Below are positions 17,813 through 25,361 of a stretch of 64,000 nucleotides of DNA, in pieces. The notes below the pieces were generated by a model. The model saw nothing but the letters and a program-made list of their open reading frames with translations. It searched no databases and was not told the origin of the DNA. The DNA lies in contig NZ_PJJP01000037.1 in the NCBI RefSeq assembly GCF_002929555.1, positions 62,467-126,466 on the forward strand, written 5' to 3'. Source of the DNA: Cryobacterium sp. N22. GTDB taxonomy: Bacteria; Actinomycetota; Actinomycetes; Actinomycetales; Microbacteriaceae. Each line of letters begins with the position of its first letter. Position 1 is the first letter of the stretch. The translations under genes and the position numbers were made by a program.

Positions 17813-17980
17813 GCGGAGAGTTTCGCGGCGCTCAAGGCATGGCTCCGGGCCAACGATATCGAGTTGAGCTTCAGCCGGGTCCGGCCGACTGCTCGCGCTC
17901 GCCTCGAGCGCCTCGGGCTCCTGACCTCGGAGCGAGTGTTCGACACCAATCGTGCCGCCATCGCTGCCCTCAGCGGGTGA
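17813..17980 (+). pseudogene. 3' remnant of a second SulP gene (end of STAS domain)
   Basis: These 168 nt align without gaps to 14642-14809, the end of the intact SulP gene including the TGA. I count six differences, and every one is synonymous (AGC/AGT, CTG/CTC, ATT/ATC, TCT/TCG, CGG/CGA, CGG/CGT). That pattern implies divergence while both copies were still under selection for protein sequence, so the fragment is the tail of a formerly functional paralogue rather than a recent partial copy. The sequence in front of it is unrelated and supplies no good start, so it is not expected to be expressed as a functional protein. Confidence 0.85.
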
Positions 17981-18010
17981 GGCTCCTCCGACTATGGGGC
18001 GCGATCGCGG

Positions 18011-18023
18011 TTCACGTGATGTG
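18011..18023 (+). promoter_or_regulatory. Shared upstream element before the CMD-like gene
   Basis: TTCACGTGATGTG; GTGAT starts 76 nt before the GTG start at 18092. TACACA at 18056-18061 is a candidate -10. TCACGTGA inside it is a perfect 8-bp palindrome. Confidence 0.5.
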
Positions 18024-18091
18024 AGTGATGACCTCCCGCCGGGACTCTGCTTTGCTACACAGTAGGCACGCGAATGGATGTGGAGGTCATC

Positions 18092-18418
18092 GTGGCACTG
18101 GACTATGTGGGACGGTTGCGTCGGTTGGCCATCAGCGACTCACGAGCCATGGACAAGATCGCCGAAACGGGCTGGGAATCGACGACCCTGTCACCGAAGA
18201 CGCTGGCCCTCACGCGGCTGGCCGCGCTCGTGGCGATCGGGGCTTCCGAGCCTTCCTTCGGCGACCTGGCGGATGCCGCCGTGGGGGCAGGAGCGACACC
18301 GGACGAAATCGTCGACGTTCTCATCGGCGTGAAGGCGGTGGTCGGTGCGCCTCGGATCGTCGCAGCAGCGCCGAAGGTCGCGTTAGCGCTGGGCTACGAC
18401 CTTGATGGAACGGAATGA
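18092..18418 (+). CDS. Carboxymuconolactone decarboxylase-family protein without the Cys pair
   Basis: 108 residues from a GTG with GGAGG five bases upstream; the in-frame ATG at 18074 is the alternative. The helical CMD/AhpD fold is recognisable in LSPKTLALTRLAALVAIGAS (residues 32-51) and PDEIVDVLIGVKAVVGAPR (residues 71-89). The CxxC/His catalytic motif of AhpD-type peroxidases is absent, so neither a peroxidase nor a decarboxylase activity can be claimed. It is convergent with the broken cardiolipin-synthase gene. It carries the shared GTGAT element in its promoter, which ties it to the DUF1254 and antiporter units. Confidence 0.75.
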   Translation: MALDYVGRLRRLAISDSRAMDKIAETGWESTTLSPKTLALTRLAALVAIGASEPSFGDLADAAVGAGATPDEIVDVLIGVKAVVGAPRIVAAAPKVALALGYDLDGTE

Positions 18419-18429
18419 TCCCGGGCTGA

Positions 18430-18855
18430 TCATTGGAGCGCCGACGTGAGGCGCGCCACCCCGTCGAGGAACGTGGCGGATGCCGGTTCCCGCTTCCACT
18501 CCTCGAGCGTCAGGCGTCGGCCGGCATCGCGGTAAGCCTGTTCCACTCCGCGCATCTGGCTGACGAAGGATGCGCCGCGCACAAGCAGGGAGTTTTCGGC
18601 ATTCAAGGCAAAGGAGCGGATGTCCATGTTGCTCGACCCGATCACGGCGACGTCCTCGTCGATCGAGAGGTGCTTGGCATGCAGAATGTACGGGGCCGGG
18701 TAGAGCCAGATCTCCACGCCGGCCCGCAGCAGTGCACCGTAGTAGGACCGTTGGGCGTGCCAGACCTCGCCCTGGTCGCCGATCTCGGAGACGAACAGCT
18801 GCACGTCCAGTCCGCGTCTGCACGCCGATGTGATCATCATGGGCAACGGGTTGAC
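18430..18855 (-). pseudogene. 5'-truncated cardiolipin synthase/PLD gene
   Basis: Only the C-terminal phospholipase-D domain remains: ACRRGLDVQLFVSEIGDQ, then the second HKD motif as HAKHLSIDEDVAVIGSSNMD, then the typical end SFALNAENSLLVRGASFV. Cardiolipin synthases need two HKD motifs and an N-terminal membrane segment; both the first HKD and the membrane part are missing, and similarity stops near 18855. The reading frame remains open into the promoter of the divergent gene but without family similarity there. A functional enzyme is unlikely. The intact C-terminal sequence suggests a fairly recent loss. Confidence 0.75.
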
Positions 18856-18885
18856 GCGCCTGTGATTGCACGCTGAATCATGCAG

Positions 18886-18898
18886 TTCGCGTGATGTG
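18886..18898 (+). promoter_or_regulatory. Shared upstream element before the PLDc_N/SHOCT gene
   Basis: TTCGCGTGATGTG; GTGAT starts 80 nt before the start codon at 18971. TAGCGT at 18917-18922 is a candidate -10. Confidence 0.5.
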
Positions 18899-18970
18899 CC
18901 GGTATCGCAGCCCCCGTAGCGTCTGAGCACTGGAGCGTGATTGGCACGCTCGCGAGCGAAATGGGCCGTC

Positions 18971-19354
18971 ATGAGCATCTGGGATTTCTTCGTGTGGTTC
19001 TTCTGGTTCTACATCGCAGTTTCGTGCCTGTGGATTTTCATCACGGTCATCATCGACGTGTTCCGGGACCCGACGCTGAACGGGTGGGCGAAGGCGTTGT
19101 GGACACTGTTCCTCGTTTTTCTCCCCTTCCTTGCCGTCTTCATTTACCTGATCGCACGCGGGCGCAGCATGGCTGAGCGAAGTGCCGCCGCCTCGCGCGC
19201 CGTGACGGCCCAAACCGACGACTACATTCGCTCGGTCGCGGCTACTGACTCGCCTTCGGCGCAGATTGAATCGGCAAAGAGGCTACTCGACTCCGGCGCG
19301 GTTACCCCAACTGAATACGACGCGCTCAAGGCGAAGGCGTTAGCCACCGCATAA
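18971..19354 (+). CDS. Small membrane protein with PLDc_N-like helices and SHOCT tail
   Basis: 127 residues. Two membrane helices, about residues 5-28 (FFVWFFWFYIAVSCLWIFIT) and 42-62 (LWTLFLVFLPFLAVFIYLIA), with RDPTLNGWAKALW between them, match the PLD-nuclease N-terminal (PLDc_N) pattern. The last 30 residues (QIESAKRLLDSGAVTPTEYD) form a SHOCT-type short helical domain, often found at the ends of bacterial membrane proteins. Function is unknown; the family is frequently stress- or envelope-associated. It stands divergent from the cardiolipin-synthase remnant and in front of the DUF2550-like gene (61-nt gap). Confidence 0.75.
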   Translation: MSIWDFFVWFFWFYIAVSCLWIFITVIIDVFRDPTLNGWAKALWTLFLVFLPFLAVFIYLIARGRSMAERSAAASRAVTAQTDDYIRSVAATDSPSAQIESAKRLLDSGAVTPTEYDALKAKALATA

Positions 19355-19415
19355 CCCGCTCTATGTGAGCGAGCGCATGCCCCGGTGTCGGTGGGCGCGG
19401 AGGATGGAGCATCTC

Positions 19416-19841
19416 ATGGTCATAGCCTTACTCGCCGTTCTCGGGGTGGACCTCATTGTCCTCGTGGCCGTGCTGGTGTTCGTCCTGAGCCGCAAGCGGT
19501 GGGTCACCCAGCAGGAAGGGAGCTTCCACGGTGCCATCCGAGTCACCGGGGGAGCCGTTGAAGGACTTCGTTCGAAGTGGACGCGAGGATACGGACGGTG
19601 GGTGCGTGACGTTCTCGTCTGGACAAAAGCGCCCTTCCTCTTCCGCAACGAACTCGTCGCCATCGACGCACTCCACGACCCCCGAGCAACGGCACCTGGC
19701 GAAGTGAAGCGCGTGGGCGCCAACCCGATCGTGGTCGTCATGATGGCCGGTGATGCCACAGTCGAGATCGCGGCTGCAAGCGACACATCCAAGGCCGTGG
19801 CGGGACCCATTTGTTCCAACACAAACACCGGGGCGGCTTAG
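19416..19841 (+). CDS. DUF2550-like single-pass membrane protein
   Basis: 141 residues from the ATG with GGAG seven bases upstream; ATG at 19404 is in frame and possible. One N-terminal helix (MVIALLAVLGVDLIVLVAVL) is followed by SRKRWVTQQEGSFHGAIRV, then a beta-rich soluble part with WVRDVLVWTKAPFLFRNELV. The arrangement resembles DUF2550 proteins of actinobacteria, small membrane-anchored proteins of unknown function. I rate the family match as moderate. It ends 12 nt before the convergent LuxR gene. Confidence 0.6.
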   Translation: MVIALLAVLGVDLIVLVAVLVFVLSRKRWVTQQEGSFHGAIRVTGGAVEGLRSKWTRGYGRWVRDVLVWTKAPFLFRNELVAIDALHDPRATAPGEVKRVGANPIVVVMMAGDATVEIAAASDTSKAVAGPICSNTNTGAA

Positions 19842-19853
19842 GCGGCCTTCGCC

Positions 19854-22097
19854 TCAGGCCCCAAGCAGGCCGATTGCCAGCGCGCGGTCTACAGCGCCGG
19901 TCCTGGAGGACACACCCAGTTTGCGGTAAATGGAACCCACCTCCGTGCTCACTGTGTTGCGTGAGACGTACAGACGCGACCCGATCTCGGGAACGGAAAG
20001 GTGCGTTTGCAGATAGGGCAGCAGTCGAAGCTCTGCAGGAGTCAGGGGTGCTGCTCCTGTACCCAATGTCCCGCCGGAGTCGATGATGGCCTGAAACTCG
20101 GTCACGTCATCGACGAGACGCCCGAGGGCCGGTCGCTGCATCAAGATATCGCCGATTTCGCGCAGCAAGTGTCGAGCCGTCGCATGGTCGCTCATCCCAA
20201 AATGTGTCTTGGCGAGACTCAAGCGCGCGCGAACCGCCAACGCCGGAGTGGCGTATCCACAGAATTGGCGGGCGCGCATGGCCTTCGTGATTTCATTTGT
20301 CGCCCCGGCCAGATCGCCGCGTTGCAAGGCCAGCCTGGCCGCACCGGCGAATGCGATCACCGAGATGGCGTAGTCCATCAAGCGATGTTCCTGGATCGCC
20401 GCAAGCGCTTCGTTCGAAAGTCGCGCCGCCTCGACCCAGCGCCCTCTGTCCATTGCGATCACCGCGCGTTCGGCCTCAGAGAGGACTAGCACGTCGTGAT
20501 TGCCCGTGGTAGCCGACAGCTCGGAGGCCTGGCCGAACAGGGCGTCCGCGCGCTCCACATCGCCGGTCAACAGGTGCGCCTCACCGGTCAGGCACAGGGC
20601 TTGGTCGCGCCAGACGCTCCACGGTGGTTCCTGCGCCAAGCTCAATGCGGCGTCGGCCATAGCCTGCTTCGGTCCGCCCGCGCACATGATTGATCGCAGC
20701 ATCGCCCGAGCCGAATCAAACGACGCAGTACCATCGGCGGGTGGCAGGTCGAAAACCGCCTTGTCTATCCGATGCATCCACTGCTCGGCTGCCGCGGACT
20801 GTCCGGACATGACAGCCAACCATCCGGCTAGCACGGCCAGCGGCGGGTAGTCGGCAACGGTGTCGCTGCCGAGCGCGGTGATCCAGCGCTGCACTGTTTC
20901 CAGCTGGCCGGCCTGGTAGGCCGGGAGCGCATTCTCGGTGACCAGGCGCAGGCAGCGGTCGCGATCCCGGATGTCGAGCAGATGTTCAATCGCCATGCCC
21001 GGCGACTCGTTCGCTTCGTACCAGTCCGCCGCGCGCAGGTGCAGTTCTGCGATGGCACCCGGTTCGTTCTGGCGCAGCTCGGACTGGAGGAACTCGCCGA
21101 ACAACGAGTGATATCGATACCAGCCGCGGTGACGGTCGAGGGGAATCAGGAAGACATTGGATGCCTCAAGCTCACGCAGCATGGCCTGTGACCCTGAAGA
21201 GTCGAGAACTGCATCGCACAGGCCTGCGCAGAACTGCTCGAGCACTGCGGTGCGGCGAAGGAAGCTCCGCGTCTCTTCCGACAAAGGAGCTAAGGACTCC
21301 CGGTAGAGGTAATCGGCCACGTACCGGTCATTGCCGGCGACGGTGACCGCGGGGACGTTGCTTTCGCGGGTGATGACGGCCGCGAGCGACATGCCCACCG
21401 GCCACCCTTCGGTGGTGCGGGCGAGCGTCTCGGCGTCATCGCTTGCCAGGTCGAGGTCGGCTTCGGCAAAGATGCTCCGCGCGCCGTCGGCATCCAAGGC
21501 AAGGTCGTTGGCGCCGAACTCGATTGTCTCGCCCGCGGCGCGCAGTCTCGGGACGTGCGGCTGGGCTATCCGGCTCGCCGCCACAAACTGTGAGCCGCTC
21601 TGAACGCCGGAGATGACAACCTCCAGCACGTCGTGGCACCCCGGTGAGCTGAGCGCGTGGAGGTCGTCGAGCATGAACACGAACGGCTCGGGGCTGGCGT
21701 GTAGGGCCGTGGCGAGTCGCGGCGCCGCACGGCCGAGCGCCGAGATGCCGTGCCCGCCCATGTCGTCGATCAGTGAGCTGTCCGCCCCGGTTGCCCGCAC
21801 GAATGCCGACGACAAAAGAAGCAGCAGTGTTGCAGGGTCATCGTCGAATCGATCCAAGGAAACCCAAGCGACGGGTCGGTCCTCGGCTGCCGCCCACTGG
21901 GACAGCAGGATGGACTTGCCGTAGCCGGACGGTGCGCTGATGGCGACGATACGGCGTCCACTTCCGCGCCCTTTGGCAATGAGCGCGCTGCGGCTGACGA
22001 AACCGCCCCGAGGTGGCGGACTCGCCAATTTCGTTTCCAGCAGCAGCTGATCGAGGTTCACCTGATTGAGGGCTGCGACACGAGTTGTCTCGGGCAC
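19854..22097 (-). CDS. Large MalT-type LuxR transcriptional regulator
   Basis: 747 residues from a GTG. Residues 48-70 hold a Walker A (SAPSGYGKS) and residues 142-147 a Walker B-like hydrophobic strand ending FMLDDLHAL, giving a STAND/AAA-like ATPase. A winged-helix part follows near residue 260 (DRYVADYLYRESLAPLSEET), then a long TPR-like helical region (about 330-660), then a LuxR helix-turn-helix at residues 685-740 (LTPAELRLLPYLQTH, VSRNTVSTEVGSIYRKLGVS). MalT-like proteins are ATP-dependent activators that respond to a small ligand. It is the only regulator within the repeat-bounded block and lies at its right edge, so it may control the GTGAT-element genes; this is inference. Confidence 0.88.
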   Translation of the reverse strand: MPETTRVAALNQVNLDQLLLETKLASPPPRGGFVSRSALIAKGRGSGRRIVAISAPSGYGKSILLSQWAAAEDRPVAWVSLDRFDDDPATLLLLLSSAFVRATGADSSLIDDMGGHGISALGRAAPRLATALHASPEPFVFMLDDLHALSSPGCHDVLEVVISGVQSGSQFVAASRIAQPHVPRLRAAGETIEFGANDLALDADGARSIFAEADLDLASDDAETLARTTEGWPVGMSLAAVITRESNVPAVTVAGNDRYVADYLYRESLAPLSEETRSFLRRTAVLEQFCAGLCDAVLDSSGSQAMLRELEASNVFLIPLDRHRGWYRYHSLFGEFLQSELRQNEPGAIAELHLRAADWYEANESPGMAIEHLLDIRDRDRCLRLVTENALPAYQAGQLETVQRWITALGSDTVADYPPLAVLAGWLAVMSGQSAAAEQWMHRIDKAVFDLPPADGTASFDSARAMLRSIMCAGGPKQAMADAALSLAQEPPWSVWRDQALCLTGEAHLLTGDVERADALFGQASELSATTGNHDVLVLSEAERAVIAMDRGRWVEAARLSNEALAAIQEHRLMDYAISVIAFAGAARLALQRGDLAGATNEITKAMRARQFCGYATPALAVRARLSLAKTHFGMSDHATARHLLREIGDILMQRPALGRLVDDVTEFQAIIDSGGTLGTGAAPLTPAELRLLPYLQTHLSVPEIGSRLYVSRNTVSTEVGSIYRKLGVSSRTGAVDRALAIGLLGA

Positions 22098-22138
22098 GGT
22101 CGCAGCATAGAACTGGATGGTGGGGGACCGCTACGGTG

Positions 22139-22466
22139 GCACCAAGGAACCCGTACTCGTCAATCAGTCCCAGATCCGCAGACGACCGATCGCCATCCCA
22201 GCCGTGCTCGATCACATGCGGCGGGCATGCGGAGGATGGTTTTGGCGGGCTCGTTGTGTCGCTCAAAGCGGGTCCCAAGTCCATCATTTACCCATCTAAT
22301 TCATCTCTATTTGACCCAAAATGATGGGCTACAATCGGAGGCAGCGAATCGCCTGGTTCCCTGTAAACACAAGGGAATCCGAGGGTTTTCGGAGACATTC
22401 GGTAACGACTAAATTAAGGCCAGAACCTTCAGGGGGTCGCAGGTTCAAATCCTGTCCAACTAGGTG
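22139..22466. repeat. Right copy (R2) of the long direct repeat, with reductase scrap and tRNA T-arm
   Basis: 22282-22454 matches 6002-6174 (offset 16,280). The end reads GGGGGTCGCAGGTTCAAATC then CTGTCC (22433-22456), a well-formed tRNA variable-loop/T-arm sequence (GCAGG TTCAAAT CCTGT), closest from memory to tRNA-Pro. The acceptor end, D-arm and anticodon arm are absent, so this is not a tRNA gene. To the left, 22139-22180 resembles 5331-5373, inside reductase copy A, and 22183-22281 resembles 5902-6001. R2 is therefore a copy of the copy-A unit with about 530 nt deleted. Confidence 0.65.
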
Positions 22467-22552
22467 CGGGCCGATCCGGGCGATCACTATGCACGGCCAG
22501 AATTCACATTCATGCCGTTGCCGCGGAAGCACTCGTGTTGAAGAATGTCCTC

Positions 22553-22909
22553 ATGAGCGAGCTAGACGAAACTCAAGCCATCGACCAGGTGATTGACCGG
22601 CTGTCGCAACGGTTCCCGAGCTTGGAGCGCGAACATATCGCGGACGTCGTCCAAGTTGAGCACGGACAATTGGATGAGGGTCGGGTCCGTGACTTCGTTC
22701 CCGTCCTCGTCGAAAAGGCAGCGAAGCGACGGCTGAAGAAAGAAGCCAGAGAATCCCGCACGGTGGTCGAACAGCCGGAAGCACTGGCTCCGCTACCCGA
22801 CGGTGGCCCAGACCCGGACCCGATGGAAGTCGAGCGCGCAAGCCGCGAGGGCCATGGTAGCCACTTGTTCGGTGGTGTTCTCGGCAGCTCCAGCGAGAAC
22901 GAACGCTGA
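22553..22909 (+). CDS. Three-helix-bundle dimerization domain protein
   Basis: 118 residues. Residues 8-62 (DQVIDRLSQRFPSLEREHI, then GRVRDFVPVLVEKAAKRRLK) match the small three-helix-bundle dimerization domain common in actinobacteria. The rest is low-complexity and acidic or polar (PLPDGGPDPDPMEVERAS). No catalytic residues are evident, and the biological role is unknown. It starts about 90 nt beyond repeat R2. A TTG at 22535 is in frame, but MSEL at 22553 fits the usual start of the family. Confidence 0.75.
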   Translation: MSELDETQAIDQVIDRLSQRFPSLEREHIADVVQVEHGQLDEGRVRDFVPVLVEKAAKRRLKKEARESRTVVEQPEALAPLPDGGPDPDPMEVERASREGHGSHLFGGVLGSSSENER

Positions 22910-23057
22910 GGCATTCCAGCTCGGATTCGAGAACGATCTGATTCGGGAAGCGCACACGGCGGCTAGAAAGGCCGTCCGTCTCGAAAACTTGCTCCGGGAC
23001 GATCCGTTTTCCGGGCACAGTTGGAAGGCCGTGGGGAGACAACTTCTCTGGATTTCG

Positions 23058-23627
23058 TCAATCCGGAACTCGCGTGGGCCGATATCGCATTGAGACTGCC
23101 CCCGACCGGAACTCATGGCGGTCCACGAGTTCGAGCTGGATGTGTTCACGCAGACCGGCAAGCAATGTCGGCCCGTGTCCGGCAAGGACCGGCTGCACGA
23201 GGAACTCGTACTCGTCGATCAGCCCCAGATTTGCCAACGCCAGGGGGAGCGTCACGCCACCGACCCAGAGGCCATCGCTTGACTCCTGCTTGAGCTGCTG
23301 AACCGCTCGAGCCAACTCGCCTCGCACCAGCTCGGCATTCCAATCGACCTCGTTCAGCGTGCTCGACACGACGTACTTCTTCGCCCCGTCGATGGTCTCG
23401 GCGAACGGTTTCTGCCAGTCAGCCATCCAGTCCGGCCACGTGCCCGTGGCCGGCCTCTGCCACGCTGACGCCATCATCTCGTAGGTCACCCGGCCGAATA
23501 GCAGGGCATCGGCTCGCTCCAACTGAGCGGTCCAGTAGCGCATCGACTCCTCGTCAGGGGGGAGTCCTGCCTCGTGATGGCAGCAGCCGTCGAGCGTGAC
23601 GTTGATCGAGTATCGGAGTGGTCTCAT
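23058..23627 (-). CDS. Dihydrofolate reductase-family protein (RibD C-terminal type), copy B
   Basis: 189 residues, about 84% identical by eye to copy A at 5193-5762, including SINVTLDG, LLFGRVTYEMMASAW, KKYVVSSTL and WVGGVTLPLALANLGLIDEY. Differences are concentrated in the middle (residues 58-95) and the last ten residues. It has the same GGAGGG ribosome binding site before the ATG, and 22995-23028 downstream resembles 5059-5092. Expected to be an NADPH-dependent reductase of unknown substrate. Both copies appear intact, so a dosage or specificity difference is possible. Confidence 0.85.
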   Translation of the reverse strand: MRPLRYSINVTLDGCCHHEAGLPPDEESMRYWTAQLERADALLFGRVTYEMMASAWQRPATGTWPDWMADWQKPFAETIDGAKKYVVSSTLNEVDWNAELVRGELARAVQQLKQESSDGLWVGGVTLPLALANLGLIDEYEFLVQPVLAGHGPTLLAGLREHIQLELVDRHEFRSGAVSMRYRPTRVPD

Positions 23628-24026
23628 CTCGTTGCCCTCCCTTGATGCGCACAGCGCGTTCGCATTGGATCGACGGTCAGCCAGGCCGCGTCTTAGCTTG
23701 AACTGCTCATGGCCGAGCGTAATCGGCCCCGCCGTTTAAGGGCAGCGTCAGCGCTCGAATCCCGCTTTGGTCACAGCCCGCCGCAACGATCGTTTTAGGA
23801 CATGTTGAGCAGGGAGCGCAGCTGTTGCTCGTGTCTCGGAACTAGCGATGAGTGCGCAAACCGGGCCGTCCGGACACGAGACGGGGTTGCGAGACGAACC
23901 AGCCCGCGAGTTCTCGGGGCAGTGACTCCACTGACGTCCGCGGGATGAGACGCCTCGGATGCGTAGGGATACAAGACAACAGGTAGGCGAGCGCTCAAAC
24001 ACCCGTGGGCCGCGGTCAATCGCTTG
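23628..24026. other. 399-nt gene-free stretch
   Basis: No gene is supported. The first 20 nt are the shared 5' leader of the reductase family. The remainder lies downstream of the MFS gene and shows no recognisable element. Confidence 0.45.
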
Positions 24027-25268
24027 CTACGACAAGTAGTCGCCACTGGGCACCACCGCCTTGCGGCCTACTGTCGCCGGGAAGGCCTGCTTTCGGCCGA
24101 AGGCGACGGCCAGGAAGGCCACCGCGGACAGTGAAATCATCGCGATGGGGAGCGTAGCTGGGCCGCTGCCGTCGACGAGGAGCGCGCCAATCGCTCCTCC
24201 GCCGAAGATTGCGAGGTTGAAGGCCGTCGTCAGCATCGCGTTTGCGACGTCGACGCTCTCACCGGCTGCATTGCCGATCGCTGTCTGCAGCTGTGTTGCT
24301 GAGCCGCCGAATGCGACGCCCCACAAAACGACAGCGACGATAGTTGCCGGCAGCGAATCAGAGAAAGCGAGTAAAAGTGCACCGGCGACAATGAACGCCG
24401 CCGTGCTCGCGAGGGCGAGGCGCCGAAGTGCTCGGTCAATGAGGGTACCCGTGATCCCGATGCCGACGAGTGCGGCTACGCCGAAAGTAAACAGGGCTAG
24501 GTCGGGGCGGAGACCGACCCCCGCCCTCTGCAGATATGGGGCGATATACGAGTAAAGGAGATTGTGGGCGAGCATCCATGCGAACACTACGCCCAGGACA
24601 ACGGCCACGCCCGGGATGACCAGCACACGCCCGAGGGAAAGCCGGGTGTCTGATCGTTGTCCTGGTGCGTTCGGCACGCACGCAAGAACCAACACCACGA
24701 CAACCATGGCGAGTGCGGAGACGCCGCCGAAGGACCATCTCCAGCCGACCGCCGAGCCGAGCCACGCGCCGAGAGGGGTGCCGATCGAGAGCGCGAGCGG
24801 TGTCCCAGCCATCGCGATCGCGAGGGCACGGCCTGCGTGCTCGGGGGCAGCAATGCGACGAGCGTAGCCTGCGAGCATGCCCCAGATCAGTCCAGAAAAT
24901 GCTCCGGCAACAAAGCGCACGACAAGGGCAATCGCCAGCGTTGGCGCAATTGCCGTCAGCGTGTTTGCAACCAAGAAGCCAAGTAGCCCGATGACGAGCA
25001 ACGGCTTGCGGGATGCACCCCGTGTGAGGGCGATCGTCGGGATGGCGGCGACGACGGTGCCCAGTGCATAGACGGTGATGAGCTGGCCCGCAGTGCCGTT
25101 GCTGACCTGGAAGTCGGCGGCGAGCTGGGGAAGGAGCCCGGCCGGAAGCGTCTCGGTCATGATGATGATGAACCCGCTGAGGGCCATCAGCGTGAGCGCG
25201 AGGACAGGCAGACGACTGCCGCTCTCTGGCTGTTTCGAAACGGTGGGTTCGGGGGATAAAACGCGCAC
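24027..25268 (-). CDS. MFS drug/arabinose-efflux type transporter (DHA1)
   Basis: 413 residues from a GTG preceded by GAGAAGAG; the frame is open 57 codons further, but that part overlaps the operator region. Twelve helices are predicted. The family signature after helix 1 reads TETLPAGLLPQLAADFQVSN and after helix 4 RFVAGAFSGLIWGMLAGYAR, like AraJ/ChlR/YdhP-type exporters. The divergent TetR gene, with GAACG-type repeats in the 93-nt gap, suggests local repression lifted by an exported compound. The substrate is unknown. Confidence 0.88.
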   Translation of the reverse strand: MRVLSPEPTVSKQPESGSRLPVLALTLMALSGFIIIMTETLPAGLLPQLAADFQVSNGTAGQLITVYALGTVVAAIPTIALTRGASRKPLLVIGLLGFLVANTLTAIAPTLAIALVVRFVAGAFSGLIWGMLAGYARRIAAPEHAGRALAIAMAGTPLALSIGTPLGAWLGSAVGWRWSFGGVSALAMVVVVLVLACVPNAPGQRSDTRLSLGRVLVIPGVAVVLGVVFAWMLAHNLLYSYIAPYLQRAGVGLRPDLALFTFGVAALVGIGITGTLIDRALRRLALASTAAFIVAGALLLAFSDSLPATIVAVVLWGVAFGGSATQLQTAIGNAAGESVDVANAMLTTAFNLAIFGGGAIGALLVDGSGPATLPIAMISLSAVAFLAVAFGRKQAFPATVGRKAVVPSGDYLS

Positions 25269-25289
25269 TGACGACTCTTCTCGATTTAT

Positions 25290-25321
25290 GGAATGAACGT
25301 TCCTATAGTGACGAACGGTTC
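25290..25321. promoter_or_regulatory. Candidate TetR operator between the MFS and TetR genes
   Basis: GGAATGAACGTTCC (25290-25303) has dyad symmetry at its ends, and GAACGGTTC (25313-25321) is a perfect GAAC-G-GTTC palindrome; a third GGAACGAACGATCC follows at 25337. Repeated GAACG units in a short divergent promoter are what a TetR dimer pair would bind. Confidence 0.5.
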
Positions 25322-25361
25322 TCCATGTGTCAAACTGGAACGAACGATCCGAAAGGTGGAG

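Noticed and set aside
22431..22466. tRNA gene at the end of R2
   Set aside because: Only a T-arm and part of the variable region are present; no anticodon, D-arm or matching acceptor stem in the preceding 80 nt.
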